Below, piece by piece: positions 54,436 to 64,000 of a stretch of 64,000 bases of DNA. Position 1 is the stretch's first letter. Every line of letters begins with the position of its first letter. This stretch comes from Caulobacter mirabilis (lineage in GTDB: Bacteria > Pseudomonadota > Alphaproteobacteria > Caulobacterales > Caulobacteraceae): assembly GCF_002749615.1 (NCBI RefSeq), contig NZ_CP024201.1, positions 744,001-808,000 of the forward strand. The letters are read 5' to 3'. The position numbers were made by a program, and so were the translations under genes. Under the pieces are notes generated by a model that saw nothing but the letters and a program-made list of their open reading frames with translations, had not been told where the DNA came from and made no database searches.

Positions 54436-54457
54436 CCGGTCGTCCCCGTTGATCGCC
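54436..54457. repeat. 22-bp direct repeat, left copy (partner 55106-55127)
   Basis: CCGGTCGTCCCCGTTGATCGCC here and CCGGTAGTCCCCGTTGATCGCC at 55106-55127 are identical in 21 of 22 bases. The right copy encodes the last residues of ArgJ (AINGDYR); the left copy, 670 bp away, lies just past the Sel1-like gene. It looks like a duplicated end of argJ. Confidence 0.7.
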
Positions 54458-54488
54458 GCATGGCCGGGCCGCGGCCGATGAGCCGACG

Positions 54489-55067
54489 TCATCCCAGTTT
54501 GAAGATCAGCTCCCGCGCCCGCCGCTTGGTCATTCGAGGACGCGTGAGGGCCATCTCGTCGACGACCTCGGCGATCAGTCGGCTTCGGGGCGGTCCCAGA
54601 GCCGCCTCGCCACGAACGATGGCTTCGGCCCATTTCTGCAGGCTCGCGGCGTCCTCCTCGCCCTTCAGGAAGGCGTCGAGCATCATGCCGACTACGGACG
54701 TGTCGATCTCCTCAAGGAAGAGCATCGGCGCCCGGCCGCCTCGGCGTCGGATGTCGGCGATGACGCGCTGAAAGGTGATGGCCTCCTCGTCGCCCCGGTC
54801 CGCGGCGACCTTCAACCAATGGAAATAGCGACGCCGATTGCCGCGCATCCGGTGATGCATGGCCAGGTTCCACGCCGGAGCCGCCTCGCCGGAGCGGGTG
54901 GCGCGATAGCTCCAGCGCAGACCCTCGGCCTCGTGCGGCGAGCCGGGACGGCTAAGAATGACCCCGAGGTTCATCTGAGCCGTCCTGTCCCCGAGGATCG
55001 CTGCACGCCGATACAGGGTGATCGCCCCGTCCAGGTCGCCAGCGTCCTCAAGGTCGCTGGCCGCCAT
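54489..55067 (-). CDS. Sel1-like repeat protein
   Basis: A 192-aa mostly helical protein. The N-terminal 75 residues contain two Sel1-type repeats (GDLDGAITLYRRAAILGDRT with AQMNLGVIL, and WSYRATRSGEAAPAWNLAMH), used in protein-protein contact. The rest is helical without an assigned domain. No signal peptide is visible, so it is probably cytoplasmic. ATG 55067 with GAGG upstream. It starts 33 bp after argJ on the same strand and is bracketed by the 22-bp direct repeat, which suggests later insertion beside argJ. Confidence 0.7.
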   Translation of the reverse strand: MAASDLEDAGDLDGAITLYRRAAILGDRTAQMNLGVILSRPGSPHEAEGLRWSYRATRSGEAAPAWNLAMHHRMRGNRRRYFHWLKVAADRGDEEAITFQRVIADIRRRGGRAPMLFLEEIDTSVVGMMLDAFLKGEEDAASLQKWAEAIVRGEAALGPPRSRLIAEVVDEMALTRPRMTKRRARELIFKLG

Positions 55068-55099
55068 GATCAGCGCCTCGGCGTCCTCCGGTTCGGCGC

Positions 55100-56590
55100 T
55101 CAGCTCCGGTAGTCCCCGTTGATCGCCACGTATTCCTTGGTCAGGTCGCAGGTCCAGACGCTGGCCGAGCCGCGGCCGACGCCGACGTCGACGCTGACCT
55201 CGAGCTCCTGCTTCTTCATGTAGGCGCTCATCTTGGCCTCGGAGTAGTCGGTGGCGACCAGGCCGTCGTGGGCGGCGAACAGCTCGCCGAACTTGATGCT
55301 GACCTTCTCGCGGTTCACCGGCTCGTCGGCGCGGCCGATGGCCATGGCGATGCGGCCCCAGTTGGCGTCCTCGCCGGCGAAGGCGGTCTTGACCAGCGGG
55401 CTCTCGGCGATGGTGCGGGCGATCTTGCGGGCGCTGGCCGGGCTCTCGGCGCCGGTGACGTTGATCTTCACGAACTTGGTCGCGCCCTCACCGTCCTTGA
55501 CCAGCTGCAGGGCCAGGTCGAGCAGAACGGCCTCCAGCTTCTCGCGGAAGTCGGCCAGCCGGTGGTCGCCGGCGCGACTGATCCGCGGCGCGCCGGACAT
55601 GCCGGTCGCGAACAGCATCAGGGTGTCGTTGGTCGAGCGGTCGCCGTCGACGGTGACGCAGTTGAAGGTCGTGCGGGTGTAGAGGCTGACCAGGGTCTGC
55701 AGGGCCTTGGGCGCGATGTTGGCGTCGGTGGCCACGAAGGCCAGCATGGTCGCCATGTCCGGCGCGATCATGCCCGACCCCTTGGCGATGCCGTTGATCC
55801 GCACCGTGCGGCCGTCGATCTTCGCCGTGGCGGTCGCGCCCTTGGCGAAGGTGTCGGTGGTCATGATCGCCCGGGCGGCGTCCTGCCAGGCGTCGTCGGT
55901 CAGCCGATGCTCGAGATCGGGCAGCTTGGGCGTGATCCTGCCGTCGTCCAGCACCACGCCGATGACGCCGGTCGAGGCCATCATCACGTCGCGCTGGCGG
56001 CAGTCGAAGCGCTTGGCCACGGCTCCGGCCACGCGGCGCACCGCGTCGGCGCCGGGCTTGCCGGTGAAGCTGTTGGCGCAGCCGGCGTTGACCACCAGGG
56101 CCTGGACGTTGTCGCCGCCCGAGGCTTCCAGCTGGCGCTTGCACCAGTCGACCGGCGCCGAGCCGATGCCGTGGCGGGTGAAGACCCCGGCGCAGGCGGT
56201 GTCCTTGGCGAACCGCATCAGCAGCAGGTCCGGACGTTCGTGCTTGTAGAAGCCGGCCCGACCGATGGCCATCTGCACCCCGGCGATCGGCGGCATCTTG
56301 GGCAGCGGCGCGGCCATCGGCGAGACCTTCAGGCCCGGTTTGCCCGGCGCTCCGGCGGCGGCCGGGGCGGCGGCCTCGACCGGCGCGTCCGCCGCGGCGA
56401 ACTGGCGGCTTTCCTTCTCCGCCCGACGCAGGCCGGCGCGTTTCAGCGCCGTCGCCAGCGGGTCGAGGGCGCGCTCGACCGCATGGCCCATGGCCTCCAC
56501 CGGCTTGGCGGCGGCCTCCAGCGCTCCGAGCGCCTTGAGCTTCGTGGGCTTCGCCTTGGGCGCGGGGGTCTTGGGCGGCGTCTTGGTCAT
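55100..56590 (-). CDS. argJ: Arginine biosynthesis bifunctional protein ArgJ, with N-terminal extension
   Basis: ArgJ transfers acetyl from N-acetylornithine to glutamate (and in bifunctional forms makes N-acetylglutamate). The 496-aa protein has a normal core from about residue 90 (KMPPIAGVQMAIGRAG, ALVVNAGCANSFTGK, ASTGVIG). It should self-cleave before T281 in KGSGMIAPDMATMLAF. The first 88 residues are an Ala/Lys/Pro-rich extension with an amphipathic helix (LKALGALEAAAKPVEAMGHA) not found in typical ArgJ (about 400 aa). ATG 56590 is right after the stop of the foldase gene (TAGATG), so it is translationally coupled, which supports the long start. Confidence 0.95.
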   Translation of the reverse strand: MTKTPPKTPAPKAKPTKLKALGALEAAAKPVEAMGHAVERALDPLATALKRAGLRRAEKESRQFAAADAPVEAAAPAAAGAPGKPGLKVSPMAAPLPKMPPIAGVQMAIGRAGFYKHERPDLLLMRFAKDTACAGVFTRHGIGSAPVDWCKRQLEASGGDNVQALVVNAGCANSFTGKPGADAVRRVAGAVAKRFDCRQRDVMMASTGVIGVVLDDGRITPKLPDLEHRLTDDAWQDAARAIMTTDTFAKGATATAKIDGRTVRINGIAKGSGMIAPDMATMLAFVATDANIAPKALQTLVSLYTRTTFNCVTVDGDRSTNDTLMLFATGMSGAPRISRAGDHRLADFREKLEAVLLDLALQLVKDGEGATKFVKINVTGAESPASARKIARTIAESPLVKTAFAGEDANWGRIAMAIGRADEPVNREKVSIKFGELFAAHDGLVATDYSEAKMSAYMKKQELEVSVDVGVGRGSASVWTCDLTKEYVAINGDYRS

Positions 56591-57571
56591 CTACTTCTTG
56601 GCCGGCGGGGCGGGAACAACGGGAGCGGCGGGTTGCGGCGCGGCGGGCGCGGCGGCCGCGGGCGGCGGTCCGGGCGGGGCCGAGGCGGGTTCGCGCGGCG
56701 CGCCGGGCACGTCGGGCTGCTTGCCGAGCAGCACCTCGACCTTGGCCTTGCCGCGCAGGTTTTCGAGCAGCTCGCGCACCTCGTCATAGGTCAGGAAGCG
56801 GACGATCTGCGGTCGGGCGGCCTCAAGCGTGATCGGAGCCTCCTGGCGCTTCTCCTCGACGCGGACCAGGGCGAAGCCGCCCTCGACCGGGAACGGGCCG
56901 ACCATGTCGCCGGCCTTGGCGTCCTTCAGGGCGGCCGTGTAGGCCTCCGGCATCACGTCCAGGGTGAAGTAGCCGCCGAAGTCGCCGCCGCTGAAGCGGG
57001 TGGCGGCGTCGGTCGACCGTTCCATGGCCAGGGCCTCGAACGAGGCGCCGGCGGTGATCAGCTTCTTGATCTCCTCGGCCTGGGCCTGGCTCGGGACCAC
57101 GATCTGGCGGGCCTTCATCTCGTCGGACTGGCGGGAGAGGCGCAGCTGTTCCTGATAGAGGCCGCGGATGGCGCTCTCGGTCACTTTCTTCTCGACCACG
57201 CCCTCGACCACCATGTCGGCCAGGATGCGTTGCTCTGCGGCGCGGATGCGCTGCTGGGCGATCGGATCCTTGTCGAGCTTCTGGCGGATGGCCTCGGCGG
57301 CCAGCAGGCGCTGGTCGACGACCTCGTCCAGCACGCGGCGGAACAGGTCGGACGAGACGTCCAGCGGCTCGCCCTCGCCGATCAGGCCCTGGGCCACCGC
57401 CTCGCGCTTCACGTCCGAGGCCCAGATCGCCCGGCCGTCGACGCGAGCCACGGCGGTGTCGCCGGCCTCGGGCGGACGTTCGGACCCCTTGTTGCGGTCG
57501 CAGGCGGCCACCGTGAAGACGAGGGCCAGGGCCAGCAGGGCGCTCCAGGCGCCGTGTCGCGCGATCTTCAT
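56591..57571 (-). CDS. Parvulin-type peptidyl-prolyl isomerase (PpiC/SurA-like), predicted lipoprotein
   Basis: A 326-aa envelope foldase. The signal peptide ends in a lipobox (LVFTVAAC). A SurA-N-like helical region follows (VARVDGRAIWASDVKREAVA; FRRVLDEVVDQRLLAAEAIR), then the parvulin domain near 155-250 (MKARQIVVPSQAQAEEIKKL; STDAATRFSGGDFGGYFTLD; VGPFPVEGGFALVRVEEKRQ). The last 45 residues are a Pro/Ala-rich tail. It should assist outer-membrane protein folding. It lies between secA and argJ, in keeping with the alphaproteobacterial order secA-ppiC-argJ; its stop touches the argJ start. Confidence 0.92.
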   Translation of the reverse strand: MKIARHGAWSALLALALVFTVAACDRNKGSERPPEAGDTAVARVDGRAIWASDVKREAVAQGLIGEGEPLDVSSDLFRRVLDEVVDQRLLAAEAIRQKLDKDPIAQQRIRAAEQRILADMVVEGVVEKKVTESAIRGLYQEQLRLSRQSDEMKARQIVVPSQAQAEEIKKLITAGASFEALAMERSTDAATRFSGGDFGGYFTLDVMPEAYTAALKDAKAGDMVGPFPVEGGFALVRVEEKRQEAPITLEAARPQIVRFLTYDEVRELLENLRGKAKVEVLLGKQPDVPGAPREPASAPPGPPPAAAAPAAPQPAAPVVPAPPAKK

Positions 57572-57673
57572 GACGGCCGGTTCTCCACGGCGAGGTTCAT
57601 CCGCTCCCTAGAGCATGCCCGGGTCGGATGGAACCATCTATAACGCGGGGGAATCCACTGTCCGGGAGCCGAC

Positions 57674-58465
57674 ATGACCCTTCCCGCCGATCCGCCGAAC
57701 AACACCGCCCAGATGGCCTCGCCGTCCTATCGCCTGGCCGCCCTCGACGGGGACTTCCTGCTGGGCGATTCGATGCGCGGCGTCCGCTTCCTGCTGGAAT
57801 ACGCCAAGGCCGAGGAAGCGCTGCGCGCCTGGGGCGTGCGTTCGACCATCGTGGTGTTCGGCAGCGCCCGCGTCGGCCCCGATCACGGCGAACGCCAGGC
57901 CCGCTGGTACGAGGAGGCGCGGACGTTCGGGCGGATCGCCTCGGAGCGGGGCGGGGCGATCCTGAAGGGTTCGGGACCGCGCGACAACGTCGTCGCCACC
58001 GGCGGCGGCCCGGGGATCATGGAGGCCGCCAACCGCGGCGCCGCCGAGGCCGGCGCGCCCTCGGTCGGCTTCAACATCACCCTGCCGCACGAGCAGGAGC
58101 CGAACCGCTACTCCACCCCGGAGCTGACCTTCCGCTTCCACTACTTCGCCATGCGCAAGATGCACCTGGCCATGCGCGCCAACGCCCTGGTCGTGTTCCC
58201 GGGCGGGTTCGGCACCTTCGACGAGCTGTTCGAGATCCTGACCCTGCGCCAGACCGACAAGGCGCCGCCGATCCCGATCGTGCTGTTCGACGAGGCCTAT
58301 TGGCGTTCGGTGGTCGGCTTCGACGCCTTGATCGAACACGGCATGATCGCGGCCAAGGACATGGAGCTCATCCGCTTCGCCGAGGACGCGGAGGGCGTAT
58401 GGGCGCAACTGCTGAAGTGCGGCCTGAAGCCCGGCGAGAGCATCGAGGCGGAGGCGCTGACCTAG
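57674..58465 (+). CDS. LOG-family (TIGR00730) Rossmann-fold protein
   Basis: A 263-aa protein with the LOG signatures GGGPGIMEAANRGA at 110-123 and PGGFGTFDELFE at 176-187. Enzymes with both motifs release free cytokinin-type bases from nucleoside monophosphates (phosphoribohydrolase); many are wrongly named lysine decarboxylases. In bacteria without cytokinin the role may be nucleotide salvage or clearance. ATG 57674 with GGGAG about 7 nt upstream. It is divergent from the foldase gene by 102 bp. Confidence 0.9.
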   Translation: MTLPADPPNNTAQMASPSYRLAALDGDFLLGDSMRGVRFLLEYAKAEEALRAWGVRSTIVVFGSARVGPDHGERQARWYEEARTFGRIASERGGAILKGSGPRDNVVATGGGPGIMEAANRGAAEAGAPSVGFNITLPHEQEPNRYSTPELTFRFHYFAMRKMHLAMRANALVVFPGGFGTFDELFEILTLRQTDKAPPIPIVLFDEAYWRSVVGFDALIEHGMIAAKDMELIRFAEDAEGVWAQLLKCGLKPGESIEAEALT

Positions 58466-58467
58466 GC

Positions 58468-58550
58468 GGGGACATGCTCCCTCAGGGTGCGTGTCCCCGC
58501 GGCTCTCTAAGGAATGGGGACACGCACCGGCCCTGCCGGAGCATGTCACC
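58468..58550. repeat. Dispersed palindromic repeat, family B, copy 3
   Basis: GGGGACATGCTCC at the left, inner arms GTGCGTGTCCCC/GGGGACACGCAC, and GGAGCATGTCACC at the right (one base changed from the other copies). It starts 3 bp after the LOG gene stop. A short fragment of family C (GTCTCGAAGGACGCA) follows it. Confidence 0.85.
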
Positions 58551-58634
58551 GTCAACGTCTCGAAGGACGCAACGCCCATCCGCCTCAAACTGCGGCGCCC
58601 AGGTCACGACCTGCGCGTGCGCCGGGCCGCCGCG

Positions 58635-58663
58635 TTGACACTGTCTTGACCGCTGCTTAAGTC
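58635..58663 (+). promoter_or_regulatory. Probable sigma-70 promoter of secA
   Basis: TTGACA at 58635-58640, a 17-nt spacer, then TAAGTC at 58658-58663, about 100 bp upstream of the secA ATG. The -35 box is a perfect match to consensus; the -10 box is weak, as is usual in this group. No other candidate stands out in the 297-bp gap, which is otherwise repeat B and untranslated leader. Confidence 0.5.
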
Positions 58664-58762
58664 TCCGGCGCGCTGGGAAAGGCGGTTTTTCGAGCGAGCC
58701 TGGAGGCTTGCGCGAACCGAACGCCGCCGATGCGCCCTATTATTCACCGGAAACCCGCTCGC

Positions 58763-61534
<2,772 letters not shown>

Positions 61535-61565
61535 CGACCGCGCCGACCCTGGCAGGGGCGTGAAG

Positions 61566-61598
61566 CGCCGCTCGTCCGAAAGGACGGGCGGCGTTTTT
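61566..61598 (+). terminator. Intrinsic terminator of secA
   Basis: CGCCGCTCGTCC (61566-61577), loop GAAA, GGACGGGCGGCG (61582-61593), then TTTTT: a 12-bp stem with one G-U pair and a GNRA-type loop, 31 bp past the secA stop. A classic rho-independent terminator. Confidence 0.92.
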
Positions 61599-61610
61599 CA
61601 TCGGAGTGGT

Positions 61611-61720
61611 GTCATCCCGGAAGCCTCGCAGAGGCTGTCCGGGACCCAGTGGCCGGCGCGGAGCGGTTGGCCTGGGTCCCGGCTCTGCGGTCCGCTGCGC
61701 GGCCCTTCGGCCGGGATGAC
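61611..61720. repeat. Intergenic inverted-terminal element, family D
   Basis: GTCATCCCGG at 61611 and CCGGGATGAC ending at 61720 are perfect inverted termini; inside, GGGACCCAG and CTGGGTCCC pair. The element lies between the secA terminator and the stop of the DUF4139 gene. A short related fragment (CCCGGGATGACC) is near 37863-37875. Confidence 0.75.
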
Positions 61721-61726
61721 CAAAGG

Positions 61727-63304
61727 CTACGGCCGGGTCTCGACCGTGTAGCGCAGGGTCTGGGTCTCGCCCGGCTGCAGCTTCAGCGTCCAGGTGCGGC
61801 CGGCCGGCTTGACCTGGTGGCGCTGGCTCTCCGAGACGATGCGCATCGGGCCGTAGGCCAGCTGCACCGCCTCGAAGGTCGCGGGATAGGCGCGGTCGTT
61901 GGTCACCGCCACCTCGTACTCGGTCAGGTCGCGCTTGCCGCGTTTCCAGGCGCGCACGACCTTCGGCCGCACCTCGATGTCGGTAGCCGACGCCAGGGTC
62001 AGCTCCAGCGGCGCGTTGATCGCCGTGTTCTCGAAGGTCGTCTCGGCGGCCAGCAGGCGGCGGCCCTCCGGCGTCGTCTGCAGGATGGTCAGCTTGCCGC
62101 CGGGCAGGGGCAGGCCCAGGCCCTTGGCCTTGGTGTTGTCGGTGCGCAGCAGCAGGCTGGGGGCGACGACCTGATCCGGCTCCCACGTCGCGCCGGGCGC
62201 GTTGCGGAACTGGTAGATGCGATCGAAGCGGACGCCGTCCTGGCTCAGCATCGCCACCTGTTTCGTCTGGCGCGCCGCGACGGTGGTCGGGGTCGGCAGA
62301 CTGTAGAGCTTGTAGTCGCCGAGCTCGCTTTGCACGGCCATGACGGCGACAACGCTCACCATCGCCTCGGAGCGGCGCATGGCGGAGACGACCATGTCCA
62401 TGGCGGGCGGCGCTGGCGCGGGGGGAGGCGGCGGAGGGGGTGGCGGCGGGGGCGGTCGCAGCCGTCCGGACGTCGTGTCCATCGGCCAGCAGGCCGGACT
62501 GCGGGTCTTGGCCCGGGTGATGGTCGCCCGGCCCTCGCCGGTGGTCTCCAGCTTGCCGGCCACCACCTGGGTCGGGGCGTCGGCGAAGGTCGTGCCGCTG
62601 AGGTTCTTGAGCGTGATCCAGCCCAGCAGGTCCATGCCGCCGTCGTCGCGCGCCTGGGCGACATAGTCCGCCTGCCACAGCAGCCCGACCGCCAGATAGG
62701 TCAGCTTCACCGGATAGCGGCCGGCCTCGCGGACGTTCAGCGTCACCGACAGCGTCGGCCGGTCGGTCAAACCCTCGGGCGTGCGCTCGAACACCAGCCG
62801 CTCGGGCCCGCCGCCGCAGCCCATGGCTTCGAACCGGCCGTCGATCTCCAGCACCACGCCGTTAGGGCCGGAGCGGATGATGGCCTCGTCCACGGTCTCC
62901 TGACCGGTCCTGGCGTTGGTCCGCACCCGCCTGACCCGCTCGCCGACCGAGCCGGCGATCAGCGCGCCCGGGCTGAGCAGGTCGAAGTCCTGGTTCTGCT
63001 CGACCAGCCGGGCGGGAAGGCCCTCCAACGTCGCCGTCTCCGGGATGATGCCCTCCGCCACCGCGCGCAGCCGGACGGTCGTCTCGCCGGCCGGGACTTC
63101 GACGGTCCGCCATTCTGTGACCAGGGCCAGCCCGGTGCTCGGGTCGAAGCCGAAGATCTCGGCGATGTCGTCGACGGCCTGGTCCGGATAGATGGTCAGG
63201 GTCGTCGACTCGGGCCGCTCGGACGTGACGACGGGCGCCGCCATCGCCGGAAGGGCGACAGAGGCCAGCAGGGCGATCAGCAGGGCGCCGACGCCTGCGC
63301 GCAT
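61727..63304 (-). CDS. DUF4139 domain protein, exported, with polyproline run
   Basis: A 525-aa protein with a signal peptide (ALLIALLASVALPAMAAP). It is of the DUF4139/mucoidy-inhibitor-like beta-rich type: TLTIYPDQAVDDIAEIFGFD and VTEWRTVEVPAGETTVRLRA at the start, QADYVAQARDDGGMDLLGWI near 210, LGDYKLYSLPTPTTVAARQT near 335 and LTEYEVAVTNDRAYPATFEA near 470. Between the two halves is a run of twelve prolines near residue 283. Function unknown; probably periplasmic or surface. ATG 63304 follows the stop of the upstream paralogue by 2 bp, so the two are in an operon. Confidence 0.82.
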   Translation of the reverse strand: MRAGVGALLIALLASVALPAMAAPVVTSERPESTTLTIYPDQAVDDIAEIFGFDPSTGLALVTEWRTVEVPAGETTVRLRAVAEGIIPETATLEGLPARLVEQNQDFDLLSPGALIAGSVGERVRRVRTNARTGQETVDEAIIRSGPNGVVLEIDGRFEAMGCGGGPERLVFERTPEGLTDRPTLSVTLNVREAGRYPVKLTYLAVGLLWQADYVAQARDDGGMDLLGWITLKNLSGTTFADAPTQVVAGKLETTGEGRATITRAKTRSPACWPMDTTSGRLRPPPPPPPPPPPPAPAPPAMDMVVSAMRRSEAMVSVVAVMAVQSELGDYKLYSLPTPTTVAARQTKQVAMLSQDGVRFDRIYQFRNAPGATWEPDQVVAPSLLLRTDNTKAKGLGLPLPGGKLTILQTTPEGRRLLAAETTFENTAINAPLELTLASATDIEVRPKVVRAWKRGKRDLTEYEVAVTNDRAYPATFEAVQLAYGPMRIVSESQRHQVKPAGRTWTLKLQPGETQTLRYTVETRP

Positions 63305-63306
63305 GG

Positions 63307-64000
63307 TCACCAGCCGTTCTCGAACGACACCGTCACCGTGGTCTCGCCGTTGGCCGGGACCGCCACCTCCCAGGCCCGGGTGAAGGCGTTCAGGCTCTGG
63401 CTGGGCAGGCTTTCCTTGAGGATCTTGGCGCGCCGGCCGAAGCCCGACTGGCGCACGTTGACCACCACCGGCTCGGGCCGGGCGTTGCGGACCAGATAGG
63501 TCATCTCGTAGCGAGTGCGCTGGTCGTTGATCCGCTCCTGCGAGACCAGGGTCGGCTGCAGGGTCACGTCGAACGCCCGGCCGGTCTGCACGGACAGGTC
63601 CGAGCCGGCCGGGGTGTGGGGGATGTTGTTCTCGCCGATGAACTTGGGGTCGCCCTTGGCGTCGCGGATATAGACCCGGATCACACCGGCCGGCATCTGC
63701 GGGCTGCTGGCGGCGCCGGAGCCGGCGGTGAAATCCAGGCGGACGTCGGCCGAGATCGGCTGCTCCTGGCTGGTGAAGTCGCCCAGCTGGACGCGATAGA
63801 CCTTCTTGGCCGGCGCCTGCTGCACGCTGAGGAAGCTGACCTGCTTGGTCTGGTTCTGCGCGATCGTGGTCCGCTCGGGCAGAGTGTAGAGGTAGTAGTC
63901 GCCCAGCGCGCCTTCGCCCGACTGGGTTCCGGCCGAGGTCACGATCCCCGGCGCGCCGCGCGGCGGACGGGGGCGCGGCGACGCCGCCCCGCCGACGTTG
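63307..64000 (-). CDS. DUF4139 domain protein, C-terminal part, cut by window edge
   Basis: The minus frame is open from the window edge to the stop at 63307, giving about 230 residues. Recognisable parts match the downstream gene: GDYYLYTLPERTTIAQNQTK equals GDYKLYSLPTPTTVAARQTK, and RTRYEMTYLVRNARPEPVVV fits the later block. The visible N-terminal part is rich in Pro, Arg and Gly, a linker like the polyproline run in the other copy. The start lies outside the window. The two are tandem paralogues with possibly linked function. Confidence 0.8.
   Translation of the reverse strand, partial: NVGGAASPRPRPPRGAPGIVTSAGTQSGEGALGDYYLYTLPERTTIAQNQTKQVSFLSVQQAPAKKVYRVQLGDFTSQEQPISADVRLDFTAGSGAASSPQMPAGVIRVYIRDAKGDPKFIGENNIPHTPAGSDLSVQTGRAFDVTLQPTLVSQERINDQRTRYEMTYLVRNARPEPVVVNVRQSGFGRRAKILKESLPSQSLNAFTRAWEVAVPANGETTVTVSFENGW

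Noticed and set aside
55268-57643. 791-aa plus-strand frame opposite argJ and the foldase gene
   Set aside because: Spans two real genes on the other strand; contains a Gly/Arg low-complexity stretch from the Pro/Ala tail of the foldase.

Overview
The window is about 64 kb of high-GC (roughly 70 percent by eye) chromosomal DNA from an alphaproteobacterium, most probably Caulobacterales (Caulobacter/Phenylobacterium-like). This rests on housekeeping gene content and order, a housekeeping sigma factor next to dnaG, an Flp pilin, a CtrA-type half-site, EcfG-like promoter motifs and several families of palindromic intergenic repeats. No tRNA, rRNA, CRISPR array, insertion sequence or prophage was seen. 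The left edge cuts a globin-coupled chemoreceptor and the right edge cuts a DUF4139 protein.

Layout. 0.5-7.2 kb: carB and carA on the minus strand, separated by a patatin lipoprotein and a secreted cupin. 7.2-14.9 kb: accessory metabolism (DUF1272, HAD hydrolase, D-aminoacylase-like lipoprotein, APC permease, Rieske oxygenase, AraC regulator, fosmidomycin-resistance-type MFS pump). 14.9-16.8 kb: a self-contained ECF41 sigma-factor operon with a recognisable ECF41 promoter. 16.9-22.2 kb: sulfotransferase, Rid protein, dnaG and rpoD. 22.3-23.7 kb: small regulator/DUF genes. 23.8-28 kb: a two-gene RNA-repair operon (hen1-pnkp), preceded by a possible 30-codon ORF and a strong hairpin. 28-30 kb: an ArsR regulator with three tandem SRPBCC proteins. 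30-38.4 kb: mixed accessory genes, including a tryptophan-rich repeat protein, a membrane LytTR regulator, an esterase, a zinc alcohol dehydrogenase and two paralogous winged-helix-like proteins with EcfG-like promoters.

38.4-64 kb is mostly core: ispG-rodZ-ptsP-lysC on the minus strand; ubiG plus an acetyltransferase; azlCD with a divergent Lrp regulator; then DUF1178, nitrilase, glutaredoxin, comF, an NDUFAF5-like methyltransferase, an Flp pilin lacking a normal start codon, mutT, argJ, a parvulin-type foldase and secA, an arrangement typical of alphaproteobacterial chromosomes. Two tandem DUF4139 proteins close the window.

Cooperation between genes is clearest in four places: carAB (carbamoyl phosphate); the ECF41 operon (sigma factor with its carboxymuconolactone-decarboxylase-like partner and a small membrane protein); Hen1-Pnkp (repair and 2'-O-methyl marking of cut RNA); and Lrp-azlCD (branched-chain amino-acid export). 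The most interesting items are the ECF41 promoter embedded in a perfect inverted repeat, the RNA-repair operon with its upstream leader-like element, the paired winged-helix-like paralogues, DnaG without zinc ligands, the start-less Flp pilin, and the organised families of intergenic repeats that sit against gene ends.
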